Shown: positions 1-9,213, counted from the first letter of the stretch. The stretch is 64,000 bases of DNA from CAVRUD01 sp963724285 (GCA_963724285.1 CAVRUD010000005.1:62001-126000); one strand, 5' to 3'. The notes: generated by a model not told the origin, from the sequence alone. Made by a program: numbers and translations.

Positions 1-92
1 TGTCGTCGCGATGCGAACCACAACCAGGTGTCCTTTCCCGGTTCGGGACATCCGTTCCGGTTTCCGGCCCGTTGTTCACGGGGAGAGGACTT

Positions 93-281
93 ATGCGTTA
101 CGAAGTAACTTTTCAGGTCGCCGGTGATGAGCGGACCGAAACGGTTGACGCTCCCGATGCCGCGACGGCCGCCGCCACGGTCGAAGCCGAGCACGGCCGT
201 ACGCCGGAGATGTTCGAGCTGATTCAGGTACACCTGATCGAGGATATCTCTGCCGAAGACGAGGTGCGCGCGACCGGCTAA
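93..281 (+). CDS. small conserved-looking hypothetical protein
   Basis: A 62-residue acidic protein beginning MRYEVTFQVAG. I recognise no family. The ATG at 93 is chosen because a strong Shine-Dalgarno (GGGAGAGGA, 81-89) sits just upstream; the longer TTG-started reading from 72 would place that site inside the gene. The product is soluble-looking, with alternating beta-type residues followed by an alanine-rich helix, and has no signal peptide or membrane segment. A strong hairpin terminator follows 40 bases after the stop, so it is probably a monocistronic unit separate from glgX. Function unknown. Confidence 0.55.
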   Translation: MRYEVTFQVAGDERTETVDAPDAATAAATVEAEHGRTPEMFELIQVHLIEDISAEDEVRATG

Positions 282-320
282 CCGCCGCCGGCGCCACCAT
301 TGTCATGTTTGCGCACGATA

Positions 321-354
321 CCGCCGCGTCTCACCGACGCGGCGGCCCCGTTTT
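321..354 (+). terminator. rho-independent terminator after the small gene
   Basis: A perfect 10-bp GC-rich stem (321-330 with 336-345) closes a 5-nt loop and is followed by CCCCG and a TTTT run at 351-354. It lies between the 62-aa gene and glgX. It therefore argues against the glgX reading frame being translated from the TTG at 300, which would run through this hairpin. Confidence 0.75.
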
Positions 355-419
355 CACCGGTGCTGAGGAAGGTCGGTCGCGTCGTCCTGTGGGATTTTGG
401 AACGGATCCGGAGCACGCG

Positions 420-2591
420 TTGATCATCGAACCACCAAAATTGACGAGGCGCCGGCCAAGAGTCTGGCCCGGCCGACCCTATCCCCTGGGCGCCACCTGG
501 GACGGTTCCGGCACAAACTTCGCGCTCTTTTCTGAGAATGCGGAGGTGGTCCAGCTTTGCCTATTCGATGAATCGGGCTCCATTGAAACCGACCGCATCC
601 TGCTAGCCGAGCAGACGGCCCATGTCTGGCATGGGTATGTGCCATCGATCAAGCCGGGTCAGGTGTACGGATTCCGTGTCCACGGACCGTTCCAACCTGA
701 GAAAGGGCACCGGTTCAACGCCGCCAAGGTTCTCGTCGATCCCTATGCCAAAGCCCTCACGGGCGCGGTCGATTGGTCCGGCCCGGTCTACGGCTACACC
801 CGCGGCAATCCGAGGCAGGACCTCCAGCGCGACGACGCCGACGATGCCGCGTTCGTTCTGAAGGCGGTAGTTGTTGATCCGTCGTTCGATTGGGAAGGCG
901 ATCAATCGCCGCGGATCCCCTGGCACCACTCGATCATCTATGAAGTCCATGTGAAGGGCTTCACCGCGGCCCACCCTGGGATCCCGCCGGAGTTGCGGGG
1001 CACGTACGCCGGTCTCGCCCATCCCATCTCGCTGCAGCACTTCAAAGAGTTGGGCGTAACGGCCGTGGAGTTGCTCCCGGTTCATGCCTTCCTCGACGAC
1101 GCATTTTTGGTCGAGAAGGGACTGCGCAACTACTGGGGATACAACACGATCGGCTATTTCGCGCCGGAAGGGCGGTATGCCACCCTGCATCGCCCGGGCG
1201 CGGAGGTGACCGAGTTCAAGAAGATGGTCAGGGCGTTTCATCGCGAAGGGATCGAAGTCATTCTGGACGTGGTCTACAACCACTCGGGGGAGGGACACCA
1301 TCTCGGGCCAACGCTGTCGTTCAAGGGAATCGACAACAGCATCTACTACCGGCTCGTGCCCGATGAACAGCGCTACTACATGGACTTCACCGGGACCGGT
1401 AACACGCTCAACGTGCGCCACCCTCAGGTGCTGCAACTCATCATGGACTCGCTACGATACTGGGTCCTGGAGATGCACGTCGACGGGTTTCGCTTCGACC
1501 TGGCATCCGCACTGGCCCGTGAGCTCTATGAAGTAGACCGGCTATCTTCGTTCTTCGACATCATCCACCAAGATCCCGTCCTCTCTCAGGTCAAGTTGAT
1601 CGCCGAGCCGTGGGATATCGGTGAGGGCGGGTATCAAGTCGGCAATTTCCCGGTTTTGTGGACGGAATGGAACGGGAAGTACCGAGATACGGTCCGCTCG
1701 TTCTGGCGTGGAGACCGGCAGGCGATCGGAGAGATGGCGACCCGGATGACGGGATCGTCGGACCTGTACCAAGCCGATGGGCGCCGCCCGTACGCCAGCA
1801 TCAACTTCGTCACGGCCCACGACGGGTTCACCCTCGCCGACCTCGTTTCCTACAACGACAAGCACAACGAGGCGAATGGGGAACACAACCGGGACGGCTC
1901 CGACGACAACATTTCGGCGAACTACGGGGTCGAGGGGCCGACTACTGACCCGAAGATCACGGCCATCCGGGCACGGCAGGTACGCAACTTCCTGGTGACA
2001 CTGCTGGTCTCCCAGGGCGTGCCGATGATCTGCGGCGGCGACGAGCTGGGACGGACGCAAAACGGCAACAACAATGCTTACTGTCAGGACAACCCGATAA
2101 GTTGGTTCGACTGGAATCTCGACGAGACCGATCAAGACCTGTTGGAGTTCACCCGGCGACTGATGGAGTTTCGCCAATCGGAGCCGGTATTGCGCCGGCG
2201 ACGCTTTTTCCAGGGGCGCCGCATCCGGGGATCAGACGTGAAGGACCTTACCTGGTTCCGGCCGGACGGGGAAGAGATGTCGGACGTGGACTGGGGGAGT
2301 ACAACGTCAAGGGCGTTGGGGTTGCGGCTGGCGGGCGACGCGATTGAGGAACCCGACGAGTTTGGCAACCCGATTGTCGGCGATACGCTCATGTTGTTGC
2401 TGAATGCCCGCGAAACGCCGGTGACGTTCAAGCTACCCAGGGTCGCCCGGAGCGCGGCAGCAAAGTGGCAAGTCGTGCTCGACACGACGATCGGCTGGAA
2501 CGACACGAACACCACCTGTGACAGCGGCGCCCAACTGGTGGTCGCCGACCGCGCGATGGTGGTGCTCAAGCGTGTATCGGGATCTCGCTAA
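420..2591 (+). CDS. glgX: glycogen debranching enzyme GlgX (GH13)
   Basis: Isoamylase-type enzyme that hydrolyses alpha-1,6 branches of glycogen or limit dextrin in the cytoplasm. An N-terminal CBM48-like domain (RPYPLGATWDGSGTNFALFS) is followed by a GH13 barrel. The catalytic residues are recognisable: nucleophile in DGFRFDLAS (about Asp360), acid/base in AEPWDIG (about Glu396), and the third Asp in TAHDGFTLADL (about 468). The frame is open back to 300, but a terminator hairpin at 321-354 interrupts that stretch. I prefer the TTG at 420, preceded by GGAG at 410-413, giving 723 aa, the usual size for GlgX/TreX. No other glycogen gene is adjacent. Confidence 0.9.
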   Translation: MIIEPPKLTRRRPRVWPGRPYPLGATWDGSGTNFALFSENAEVVQLCLFDESGSIETDRILLAEQTAHVWHGYVPSIKPGQVYGFRVHGPFQPEKGHRFNAAKVLVDPYAKALTGAVDWSGPVYGYTRGNPRQDLQRDDADDAAFVLKAVVVDPSFDWEGDQSPRIPWHHSIIYEVHVKGFTAAHPGIPPELRGTYAGLAHPISLQHFKELGVTAVELLPVHAFLDDAFLVEKGLRNYWGYNTIGYFAPEGRYATLHRPGAEVTEFKKMVRAFHREGIEVILDVVYNHSGEGHHLGPTLSFKGIDNSIYYRLVPDEQRYYMDFTGTGNTLNVRHPQVLQLIMDSLRYWVLEMHVDGFRFDLASALARELYEVDRLSSFFDIIHQDPVLSQVKLIAEPWDIGEGGYQVGNFPVLWTEWNGKYRDTVRSFWRGDRQAIGEMATRMTGSSDLYQADGRRPYASINFVTAHDGFTLADLVSYNDKHNEANGEHNRDGSDDNISANYGVEGPTTDPKITAIRARQVRNFLVTLLVSQGVPMICGGDELGRTQNGNNNAYCQDNPISWFDWNLDETDQDLLEFTRRLMEFRQSEPVLRRRRFFQGRRIRGSDVKDLTWFRPDGEEMSDVDWGSTTSRALGLRLAGDAIEEPDEFGNPIVGDTLMLLLNARETPVTFKLPRVARSAAAKWQVVLDTTIGWNDTNTTCDSGAQLVVADRAMVVLKRVSGSR

Positions 2592-2599
2592 TCGTTGGC

Positions 2600-3181
2600 C
2601 TAGAGATCGTCGCGCGGCTCAGTGCCCAGGTCAATCAGGGTGAGAAGTTGGCGGAGGCGCTCGGCCTGCGAAGGAGAGATGTCGCACAGCAGCGCGGCCA
2701 AACGGCGCTTATAGGCCGCACCGAGTTCCTCAAGGAGGTCTTCGCCGGCCGGGGTCAGGCGAGCAAGGACCATCCGGCGATCTTCCGGGTGGGCATGGCG
2801 CTCGGCCCAACCATGACGCGCCAGGATGTCCACGTAGAGGGTCGCCGTCCGGCGGGCAACGGCCAAGCGGCGGGCAAGCTCGGACGGTGCCACGCCGGTT
2901 GGGTGGGCGTCGCCGAGTTCCAGGAGTGCACCGAATGCACCGGCGGTGAGGTTGAGGTCGGCGAGGGTGTCGGTGGCGGCGCGATCGAGTGCTCCGGCGG
3001 TCTTCAGCAACTGCCGGAATGCATTGAATCGCGTGGCATCCTCGGGATCGTGAACCCCTTCAGGTGCGCAGGCGAAGGCCAGCCACTTTGGATGAACCGC
3101 TGGCATTGCGGCCGCTCGATTGGGCGCCGGCGTCCCCAGCGTCATGACCTGGGAAGGCGAAGCTGGTGCGGAACTTGACAT
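2600..3181 (-). CDS. MarR-family transcriptional regulator
   Basis: A 193-aa winged-helix protein. The central region (VAPSELARRLAVARRTATLYVDILARHGW) is the MarR helix-turn-helix, followed by the wing signature HPEDRRMVLARLTPAGEDLL. The first 35 or so residues are a Ser/Pro/Ala-rich extension unusual for MarR proteins, so an internal start is possible. It converges on glgX with only 8 bases between stops. The 250-bp region upstream (3182-3431) holds short inverted repeats, for example ATGCCTG at 3361 paired with CAGGCAT near 3395, which could be operator sites; this is inference only. No neighbouring gene reveals its ligand. Confidence 0.85.
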   Translation of the reverse strand: MSSSAPASPSQVMTLGTPAPNRAAAMPAVHPKWLAFACAPEGVHDPEDATRFNAFRQLLKTAGALDRAATDTLADLNLTAGAFGALLELGDAHPTGVAPSELARRLAVARRTATLYVDILARHGWAERHAHPEDRRMVLARLTPAGEDLLEELGAAYKRRLAALLCDISPSQAERLRQLLTLIDLGTEPRDDL

Positions 3182-3431
3182 GGGTTGCTCCCTACAGCGA
3201 GCCGGCGTGATCCGGGCTCGCTAGCGCAGCCGCCAGAGGCGGGAGCGTCGGTCTAGACAGGCTGTGTTCACCGAACGCGCGTGGTCAATACGGGCGTGGG
3301 AACTATCCAACTCAGATGATAGTCCTGGGCAATTCAAGCGTCAGACAGGACTTATTGGTGAATGCCTGCCTGGTTTGTGGGGAACAAGACTACAGGCATG
3401 TCAGGAAATCCCCGACGTGGCTCCGGTCCGT

Positions 3432-4136
3432 TTAATCGTCTTGCTGTCCCAGGAGCCCGGCCCGTAAGGCATAACGCACGAGCTCGGCCCGGTTCGTGAG
3501 CCCCAACTTTTGCATCGCCCGGTGGCGGTAGGTTTCGACCGTCTTGGGGGAGAGGGAAAGGATCTCCGCTGCCTGCTGGGCAGTGTGGCCCTCGGCGGTC
3601 AGCTTAACGACTTCCCGCTCCCGCTCGGACAAAACCTCTCCAAGATCGAGTTCGTCGCCGGTGCGGACCCGGCCGAGGTATCCCTTGAGGAGCGTCTTCG
3701 TGGCGGCGGGATCGAGGAACACTTCTCCCTTGGCGACGGTGTGAATCGCTTCGAGCAAATCGGTGTGGGCGCTCGATTTACGAACGTACCCGGAACCGCC
3801 TGCCTCGAGGACGGGAAGGAGATAGCGTTCTTCTGCGTGCACCGTAAGGACAAGTACACGCGATGGTAACCCCAAGGAGGTGATCTCCCGGATGGCCTCG
3901 AGACCGCCGCCGGGCATCGAGAGGTCGGCAATGACGATCGAGGGGACGAGCTCGCGGGTCAACGCGACGGCCGACGGTCCATCGTCCGCTTCGGCGATCA
4001 CCTCGATATCGGACTGAGCTTCCAGAAGGGCCCGGAGGCCGGCGCGCACGACGCCGTGGTCGTCCGCCAGGAGTATCCGAATCCGGTCGTTTTGGGTATC
4101 GGATCGACGGGGACGTTCAATGGTCAATGTGCTCAT
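3432..4136 (-). CDS. NarL/FixJ-family response regulator
   Basis: A 234-aa two-domain regulator. The receiver domain (residues about 19-135) has the acidic pair in ILLADDHGVVRAG, the phospho-acceptor Asp71 in VIADLSMPGGG, and a conserved Lys in SGYVRKSSAHTDLLEAI. The C-terminal LuxR-type helix-turn-helix (about 170-228) contains LSEREREVVKLTAEG and KTVETYRHRAMQKL. Its start codon overlaps the stop of the upstream histidine kinase by 4 bases, so the two are translationally coupled and form a cognate pair. The target genes and signal are not apparent from the window. Confidence 0.93.
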   Translation of the reverse strand: MSTLTIERPRRSDTQNDRIRILLADDHGVVRAGLRALLEAQSDIEVIAEADDGPSAVALTRELVPSIVIADLSMPGGGLEAIREITSLGLPSRVLVLTVHAEERYLLPVLEAGGSGYVRKSSAHTDLLEAIHTVAKGEVFLDPAATKTLLKGYLGRVRTGDELDLGEVLSEREREVVKLTAEGHTAQQAAEILSLSPKTVETYRHRAMQKLGLTNRAELVRYALRAGLLGQQDD

Positions 4137-5335
4137 TCAGTGGGGTCCTTAGGTCGATTGTTGCTCCTCGATGGGCGCAGATCCGACTTGGGATCGGCGC
4201 GTTGGGTGCCGCGCGAGGACAGCGGGATAAACGCAAAAATCTCGGTTCCGCCACCCTGGCGCGGCCAAATGCTGAAGGTGCCGCCGACCAGGCTGACACG
4301 CTCTTCCATGCCGAACAGACCGAGACCTAGCCCGCGTTCGTCGCTTTCCCGTGCGATCGCGGGAACAAATCCCCGGCCGTTGTCGCGTACCGAGAGGGTC
4401 ACATCGTCGGCGTCACGGTCGAGGTCGATCCAGACCCGGGTTGCGCCCGCGTGCTTGGCGATGTTCGTCATGGCTTCCTGGGCAACGCGGTACAGCACGA
4501 GTTCGACTTCGGCCGGCAGGCGCCCGCGAGATCCGCGGGCCTGATAGTCGACTTCGATGCCCCGCTGATCCATGAATCGCTGGGCGAGATCACCCAGTGC
4601 GGCCAGCAATCCGAGGTCATCCAGAGCTGGGGGGCGAAGTTCGACCGCCATCCGGCGAACGCCTTCAATCGCTTCGACGGTGGTCTCCTCCAGCCCCTCA
4701 GCGATTTCGCGAACTTCTGGACTGGCGGAGGACTTGAACGCGGCAATGCGGAGGAGTTGGGCGAACAGAACCTGGGCTGTATCGTCGTGAAGCTCCCGGG
4801 CAATGCGTTTGCGCTCCTGTTCTTGAGCGCGGATTACCTGTGAAGCCAGATGGCGGAGCTGGTCTCGGTCGGCGGCAATCTCATCCAGCGTCGCGTTGAA
4901 GGTTGCCGCGAATTCGGTGAATTGGGGATCGGCGAAGGCGGATGACTCAACCCGGACCGAAAAATCGCCTCCACGGACAGCGATTGCGGCGCGTTCCAGG
5001 TTCGCGACCGGCTCAAACGCAGCCTGAAGAACGAGGTAGTTGACCGTTAAGCTCAGCGCGATCCCAATCAGGACGAACACAATCGTCAGGGTCGTGGAGC
5101 GGACATCGTGGGAATGCGAGACAATTTCCTGGGTAATCCAGGTGCCGGCAACCGCCCCAAGGGCGATGATCAGCGCGTTTGCGATGAGCACCTTAAAGAC
5201 GATCGGGAGTGTCAGCAGCGATCGGGGCGCCCAACGACGCACCCTCCGGGGGGGCAGGCCGTTCAGGGGCCGCCTGTCGAATGCGGTGGCCCGGTCTGCT
5301 GCACGTGCTGGCGATGCGGTTTGCGTTGAACTCAA
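4133..5335 (-). CDS. membrane-bound sensor histidine kinase (HisKA_3/NarX-like)
   Basis: Partner kinase of the NarL-type regulator. Two membrane segments near the N-terminus (LLTLPIVFKVLIANALIIAL and TIVFVLIGIALSLTVNYLVL) flank a very short extracytoplasmic loop of about 25 residues. A HAMP-like region (EPVANLERAAIAVRGGDFSV) follows, then the HisKA_3 box with the phospho-accepting His in RIARELHDDTAQ. The ATPase domain has EAMTNIAKHAGAT, DNGRGF and GLGLFGMEERV. The frame is open to 5428, but I place the start at the TTG at 5335, which leaves a promoter region before the divergent ITPase-like gene. The small sensory loop suggests sensing within the membrane or cytoplasm. Confidence 0.88.
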   Translation of the reverse strand: MSSTQTASPARAADRATAFDRRPLNGLPPRRVRRWAPRSLLTLPIVFKVLIANALIIALGAVAGTWITQEIVSHSHDVRSTTLTIVFVLIGIALSLTVNYLVLQAAFEPVANLERAAIAVRGGDFSVRVESSAFADPQFTEFAATFNATLDEIAADRDQLRHLASQVIRAQEQERKRIARELHDDTAQVLFAQLLRIAAFKSSASPEVREIAEGLEETTVEAIEGVRRMAVELRPPALDDLGLLAALGDLAQRFMDQRGIEVDYQARGSRGRLPAEVELVLYRVAQEAMTNIAKHAGATRVWIDLDRDADDVTLSVRDNGRGFVPAIARESDERGLGLGLFGMEERVSLVGGTFSIWPRQGGGTEIFAFIPLSSRGTQRADPKSDLRPSRSNNRPKDPTE

Positions 5336-5434
5336 TTGAAGTCTCTGGTGGCAGAACAACGTGGGGGAGTACGAAAAGGACCGAAGGCCCGGCCGTCTCA
5401 ATTGATAATGCCACGTTGGATGGAGCATTGTCAG

Positions 5435-6055
5435 GTGAAGCGCATCGTCGCCGGAACGACCAACCCCGCGAAGATCGCCGCCCTGCGCGAATTGGTGGCA
5501 CCGAACGCGGAAATCGTCGAACCTCCAATTCCGGGAAACCCTCTAATTGACGAAGTCGGGACGACCATTGCCGATGTCGCCGCGGGCAAGGCGAGTGCGT
5601 GGTCAAGGTGGCTTGCTGCGCACGATGTCCGGCTCCCGGTGATCGTGACCGATGGTGGCCTGACGATACCTGCGCTGTCGAACCGATGGGATCCCACCAA
5701 GACGCGACGGTTCGCAGGCGAGGGCCTGACGCTGCTCGATCAGGCCCAAGCGCTGTTGCAACGAACATCGCACCTTCAAGGAAATGACCGGCAAATCGGT
5801 TGGAACGAAGCGGCGGCGATTGCCCGACCAGATGGCGAAGTGACGACCTACACAGCTGAGAGCCCGCCAGGGATGCTTGCCACTACCGTTTGCCCTGAGG
5901 ATCTCCAGGGGTCGAACGGGTTCTGGGTACCGGCGGTGTGGCTGTGCCCCGAGTTCGGGATGAAGCGCCTCACGGACCTCACTGCGGACGAGCGTTCCCA
6001 GCGGCGTGATCATTGGGACCGACTGGGCGAGGCGATACGCAACGACCTCAGCTGA
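5435..6055 (+). CDS. divergent non-canonical purine NTP pyrophosphatase (Ham1/RdgB-like)
   Basis: About 206 aa. The N-terminal motif VKRIVAGTTNPAKIAALREL matches the nucleotide-binding SxNxxK signature of ITPase/Ham1 enzymes, and PVIVTDGGLTIPAL occupies the place of the usual DDSGL motif with Asp-Gly-Gly instead. The C-terminus (FGMKRLTDLTADERSQRRDHW) resembles the family's closing lid. Such enzymes remove dITP, XTP and related bases from the nucleotide pool. The GTG at 5435 is preferred because GGAG lies 9 bases upstream; ATGs at 5408 and 5420 are alternatives. The sequence is divergent enough that it could be a YjjX-type or specialised variant. Confidence 0.65.
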   Translation: MKRIVAGTTNPAKIAALRELVAPNAEIVEPPIPGNPLIDEVGTTIADVAAGKASAWSRWLAAHDVRLPVIVTDGGLTIPALSNRWDPTKTRRFAGEGLTLLDQAQALLQRTSHLQGNDRQIGWNEAAAIARPDGEVTTYTAESPPGMLATTVCPEDLQGSNGFWVPAVWLCPEFGMKRLTDLTADERSQRRDHWDRLGEAIRNDLS

Positions 6056-6193
6056 CGGACCGCGCCAGTCGTAATGAATCGGTCGCCTCTCAGTAAGACT
6101 CTTCCCGCCAACGCAACCATTCGCCTCTAGGTTCGTGGTGTCGGCGCCAGTTCGTCTCGCCGACATCGCAAATCGCCAGAGGAGATGATTTCG

Positions 6194-6652
6194 ATGCAGC
6201 GAATCCGCGCGTTCCTCGTCCTGTCCTTCGTGTTCGCCGCGGTCGCCTTCCTACCGGCAGCCACGGAGGCCGCCGGGTCGGGTGGGGTGACTGGTCCCGC
6301 GTTCTACATCAACGGCGTCCTGTACCGGACGGTCGGTACCCCGACCGACCTGTCGACTACCGGCGCACCCGACCACAGCTTCGACACCATCTACAACCTG
6401 GGTGGAGCGCAGCCGTACAACGTCGCCACCACCGCCCCAGGCGATCCAGGCTTCAACGGCGGACGCTGGCAGGTCCACCGGATCACGTTCTCCAGCTACC
6501 CGGATGCGATTGCGGCATTCGACACCAACGCGAGCGGCAACTTCGACAGCGCCGCGGAGGTCGAAGCGGCCCTCGCCGCTGGTGCCGCAACTGATCAGGG
6601 CATTGTGCGCGAATTCGTCTGCACCGTGGTGCCGCTGCCTGGTCGCGGTTAG
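6194..6652 (+). CDS. secreted hypothetical protein
   Basis: A 152-aa protein with a classical Sec signal peptide (MQRIRAFLVLSFVFAAVAF, cleavage likely after ATEAA). The start at 6194 has AGAGGAG 9 bases upstream; the ATG at 6185 directly abuts that site and is less likely. The mature part is Gly/Thr/Asn-rich, with phrases such as FYINGVLYRTVGTPTDLS and DTIYNLGGAQPYNVATTAPG. I recognise no named family. It is probably exported, but no partner gene is adjacent. Confidence 0.7.
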   Translation: MQRIRAFLVLSFVFAAVAFLPAATEAAGSGGVTGPAFYINGVLYRTVGTPTDLSTTGAPDHSFDTIYNLGGAQPYNVATTAPGDPGFNGGRWQVHRITFSSYPDAIAAFDTNASGNFDSAAEVEAALAAGAATDQGIVREFVCTVVPLPGRG

Positions 6653-6813
6653 GCCGGCACGTATAGAGACGGCTGTTCGGTGCTCCTACGGGTTGCCGAA
6701 AAATCCGTAGCCCCCATCAGTATTTTCCACGATGTGTCGCCTCACCGCGCGGCCCATGATGGTTGCGCACCCGCAGGTGCGCCGTCCGAACTCAGTCGGA
6801 AAGGAGCAACCCC

Positions 6814-7116
6814 ATGTTCGGCACGATCGGTCACATGCGACCGAAACCGGGCACCGAAGCCGAGATGCAGGCGTTGGTCGAAGAGTGGCGCCGAACGATT
6901 CGGCCCAAGATCCCGGGCGCGTTCCTCGAGCTCATCGGCCGGCCCAAGGACCGCCCAGATGAGACGGTCTTCGTTGCACTCGCCCAGGACGAGGCGACGT
7001 ACCGGCAACTCGCGGCGATGCCGGAGCAGGACGCCTGGTACCGCCGCAACCTGGACCTGATCGAGGGCGAACCGACCTGGGAAGACGTCGAGATGGACAT
7101 CGTTGTCCACGATTAG
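6814..7116 (+). CDS. antibiotic biosynthesis monooxygenase (ABM)-like protein
   Basis: A 100-aa dimeric alpha/beta-barrel-type protein: MFGTIGHMRPKPGTEAEMQA begins like the ABM/YgiN fold, with a small beta strand, PG-rich turn and amphipathic helix, and ends in a second helix and strand (EPTWEDVEMDIVVHD). ABM proteins range from heme-degrading to quinol monooxygenases, and many have no known substrate. The start at 6814 is supported by AAGGAG at 6801-6806; the 117-aa frame from 6763 would bury that site. It is about 90 bases from the PNPOx-like gene and may be co-transcribed with it. Confidence 0.75.
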   Translation: MFGTIGHMRPKPGTEAEMQALVEEWRRTIRPKIPGAFLELIGRPKDRPDETVFVALAQDEATYRQLAAMPEQDAWYRRNLDLIEGEPTWEDVEMDIVVHD

Positions 7117-7202
7117 GCGCTTTCACGGATTCCGGCTCAACGCCCATGTCCCGCTGAGCGGGCAGCGCCTATTCATTCCACCATCCGCAGCAGGAAAGAC
7201 CG

Positions 7203-7691
7203 ATGGACACAAAACGAGGCGATCTGGCGTTACTCGACCTCCCGGTTGCCCAGCAGCTCTTGCAATCGACGATCCCGGCCCGTCTTGCCTACATCGGCCG
7301 CGACGGCACGCCGCGCGTCGTACCGATGCAGTTTCACTGGACCGGGCAGGAGGTCATCCTTTGCTGCTGGCCGGACGACCCGAAGGCAGTGGCGATCCCG
7401 AAGAACCCGGCGGTGGCGCTGACAATCGACACGGCCGAGCCGCCCTTTCGGGTGCTCCAGATCCGGGGAAAGGCCACAGTCACTGTCGTCGACCGGGTCC
7501 CGTCGGAGATGGCGGCGGCCGCGATGCGCTACATGGGCCCGGAGGAAGGAGCCGCCTGGGTGGAGCAGGCGGGCAGGATTTCATCGCAGTTCGCGCGAAT
7601 CGGGGTCCGTCCCACCTGGGTGGATATCCTCGATTTCGAGACCCGCCTGCCGGGCGGCATAGTGCGTCGCATGGCGGCGCGAACGTCGTGA
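7203..7691 (+). CDS. pyridoxamine 5'-phosphate oxidase-like flavoprotein
   Basis: 162 aa with the split beta-barrel FMN/F420-binding fold: PARLAYIGRDGTPRVVPMQF, then ILCCWPDDPKAVAIPKNPAV and LQIRGKATVTVVD. This pattern is typical of PNPOx-like or F420-dependent reductases rather than true PdxH, which has additional conserved Arg and His residues. AGGAAAG precedes the ATG at a good distance. A perfect 12-bp hairpin 6 bases after the stop closes the unit. The specific substrate cannot be deduced. Confidence 0.8.
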   Translation: MDTKRGDLALLDLPVAQQLLQSTIPARLAYIGRDGTPRVVPMQFHWTGQEVILCCWPDDPKAVAIPKNPAVALTIDTAEPPFRVLQIRGKATVTVVDRVPSEMAAAAMRYMGPEEGAAWVEQAGRISSQFARIGVRPTWVDILDFETRLPGGIVRRMAARTS

Positions 7692-7697
7692 AGATCC

Positions 7698-7725
7698 GTC
7701 GCCGGGGCCTCCTGGCCCCGGCGAC
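7698..7725. terminator. hairpin between convergent genes
   Basis: A perfect 12-bp GC stem (7698-7709 with 7714-7725) around a 4-nt loop lies between the PNPOx-like gene and the convergent SDR gene. Neither side has a T-run, so it may act as a bidirectional, non-canonical terminator or as an mRNA-stabilising structure. Confidence 0.55.
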
Positions 7726-7750
7726 AGATGACGCAACCCTCTGAGAAGTG

Positions 7751-8536
7751 CTAGACCGGGGGCCACTTCAGCATCCAGCCGCCGTCGACGAAATGCGTTT
7801 GGCCGGTGCAGTAGAACCCTTCGTCGGTGCAAAGAAAGCGGACCATGGCGGCGATGTCCGCCGGAACACCGGCCCGGCGCACGGGAATCAGGGCTTCCGC
7901 ATACTCGAGATACTCTTTGTCCTCCAGCGCCCTGCGGTTCATGTCTGTCAGGATCATGCCCGGCGCGACCGTGTTGACCGTGATGCCGTGCGGACCGAGT
8001 TCCAGGGCAAGGGCGCGGGTCAGGTTGCGCAGCGCCCCCTTGGCAACGTGGTACGAGCCCCCGCCGACACCGGGCGCCTCTTCATGGACCGAGGTGATGT
8101 TGACGATCCTGCCCCCTTCTCCCCGGGCCAGCATCATCCTGGTGGCTCGCTGGGCACAGAAGAAGGCGCCGTAGAGGTTGCCCTTGATGACCACGTCCCA
8201 GTCTTCGAGCGATAGCTCGTGCAACAACCCGCCGCGCCCGAAGCCGGCATTGTTGACGAGGATGTCGAGACGACCGTACTCCTCGGTGATCCGGGCGAAC
8301 ATGGCGTCGACGGCGTCGACATCGCCGATGTCCGCCTGTACGGTGAAGGCTCGCCGGCCGAGCGCGCGGACGAGCTCGGCGGTCTCCTCGGCGCCGTCGT
8401 GGTTCTTGCGGTAGTTGACGACGATCTCCGCCCCGTATTCCGCCAGCGCGAGGGCGCAGCCGCGGCCGATGCCGCTGCTCGATCCGGTGATGAGGGCGGC
8501 GCGGCCGGCGAACGGCTGTGGCGAACGGTCCGACAT
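7751..8536 (-). CDS. SDR-family oxidoreductase
   Basis: A 261-aa classical short-chain dehydrogenase. The cofactor motif ALITGSSSGIGRGCALALAE (TGxxxGxG), the NNAG motif (DILVNNAGFGRGG) and the catalytic Ser/Tyr/Lys (ITSV, then SYHVAKGALRNL) are all present. It ends with the family's typical FLCTDEGFYCTGQTHFVDGGW segment. The members most like it are glucose 1-dehydrogenases and 3-oxoacyl-ACP reductases, so substrate assignment is open. AAGGAG precedes the ATG. It shares strand and close spacing with the membrane-protein gene upstream (8549-9034). Confidence 0.9.
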   Translation of the reverse strand: MSDRSPQPFAGRAALITGSSSGIGRGCALALAEYGAEIVVNYRKNHDGAEETAELVRALGRRAFTVQADIGDVDAVDAMFARITEEYGRLDILVNNAGFGRGGLLHELSLEDWDVVIKGNLYGAFFCAQRATRMMLARGEGGRIVNITSVHEEAPGVGGGSYHVAKGALRNLTRALALELGPHGITVNTVAPGMILTDMNRRALEDKEYLEYAEALIPVRRAGVPADIAAMVRFLCTDEGFYCTGQTHFVDGGWMLKWPPV

Positions 8537-8548
8537 TGATTCCGCTCC

Positions 8549-9034
8549 TTAACTTGTTTTGGTAGCGACTCGCCGCGCCCGTAGCCGGGGATAGGCCGCT
8601 CCGAGGGCCGCGCCGAACGCGACATGTCGGGCAGCGCCTTGCATGAAGGCGATCCGGTTCCAGTACGGTGCCAGCTCGGCGTTGCGGATTCCGGGATGGC
8701 GCTGCTCTAGGAGAGCAAGCGGATAGATGATCGCATTCTCGATGCTGGCCACGGTGACTCCGCGCAGCCACGGCGGTCCGGGAAGTCGGTCATGGGCGAA
8801 CCAGGCGTAGGCAATCCCGAAGATTGCCGAGTTCATGACGTGCATGCCCAGTCCAACCTGGCGTACGAGCCGTTTGTCAGGGGTCGCCATCCGGCCGAGC
8901 AGGATCACATCGTCGGTGTTGTACCTGGCCGCCTTCAGGTCGATCGCCATTTCGGCGAGGTAGGCCGCTCCAGCGAGGAGGCCTGCCGCGACTCCGGCGA
9001 CATAATCGATTTCAGCCTTTTTCATCTCTGGCAT
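8549..9034 (-). CDS. hypothetical membrane-associated protein
   Basis: 161 aa with several moderately hydrophobic stretches: DYVAGVAAGLLAGAAYLAEM, GLGMHVMNSAIFGIAYAWF, VASIENAIIYPLALLEQ and FGAALGAAYP. The pattern suggests three or four membrane helices. I recognise no named family; similar four-helix proteins of unknown role are common in Actinobacteria and Chloroflexota. It lies 12 bases upstream of the SDR gene on the same strand and is probably co-transcribed with it. Confidence 0.65.
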   Translation of the reverse strand: MPEMKKAEIDYVAGVAAGLLAGAAYLAEMAIDLKAARYNTDDVILLGRMATPDKRLVRQVGLGMHVMNSAIFGIAYAWFAHDRLPGPPWLRGVTVASIENAIIYPLALLEQRHPGIRNAELAPYWNRIAFMQGAARHVAFGAALGAAYPRLRARRVATKTS

Positions 9035-9213
9035 CCCGCTGGCTTTCCTTACGGACCCACCCGCCTGGATCCGGAAATGCCAGCGGGGCGATTCGCATAT
9101 GCAAACCGCCCCGGGGTCACCGGATCACCTGGAGAGGGCGAGGACTAGAACTCCACCATCTTGTTGGTGAGTTTGCCCAGCCCCTCAACTTCGACATCGA
9201 CGATGTCGCCTGG

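Noticed and set aside
300..419. N-terminal extension of GlgX from the TTG at 300
   Set aside because: It passes through a strong terminator hairpin (321-354) and adds no conserved residues; the TTG at 420 has a better ribosome site.
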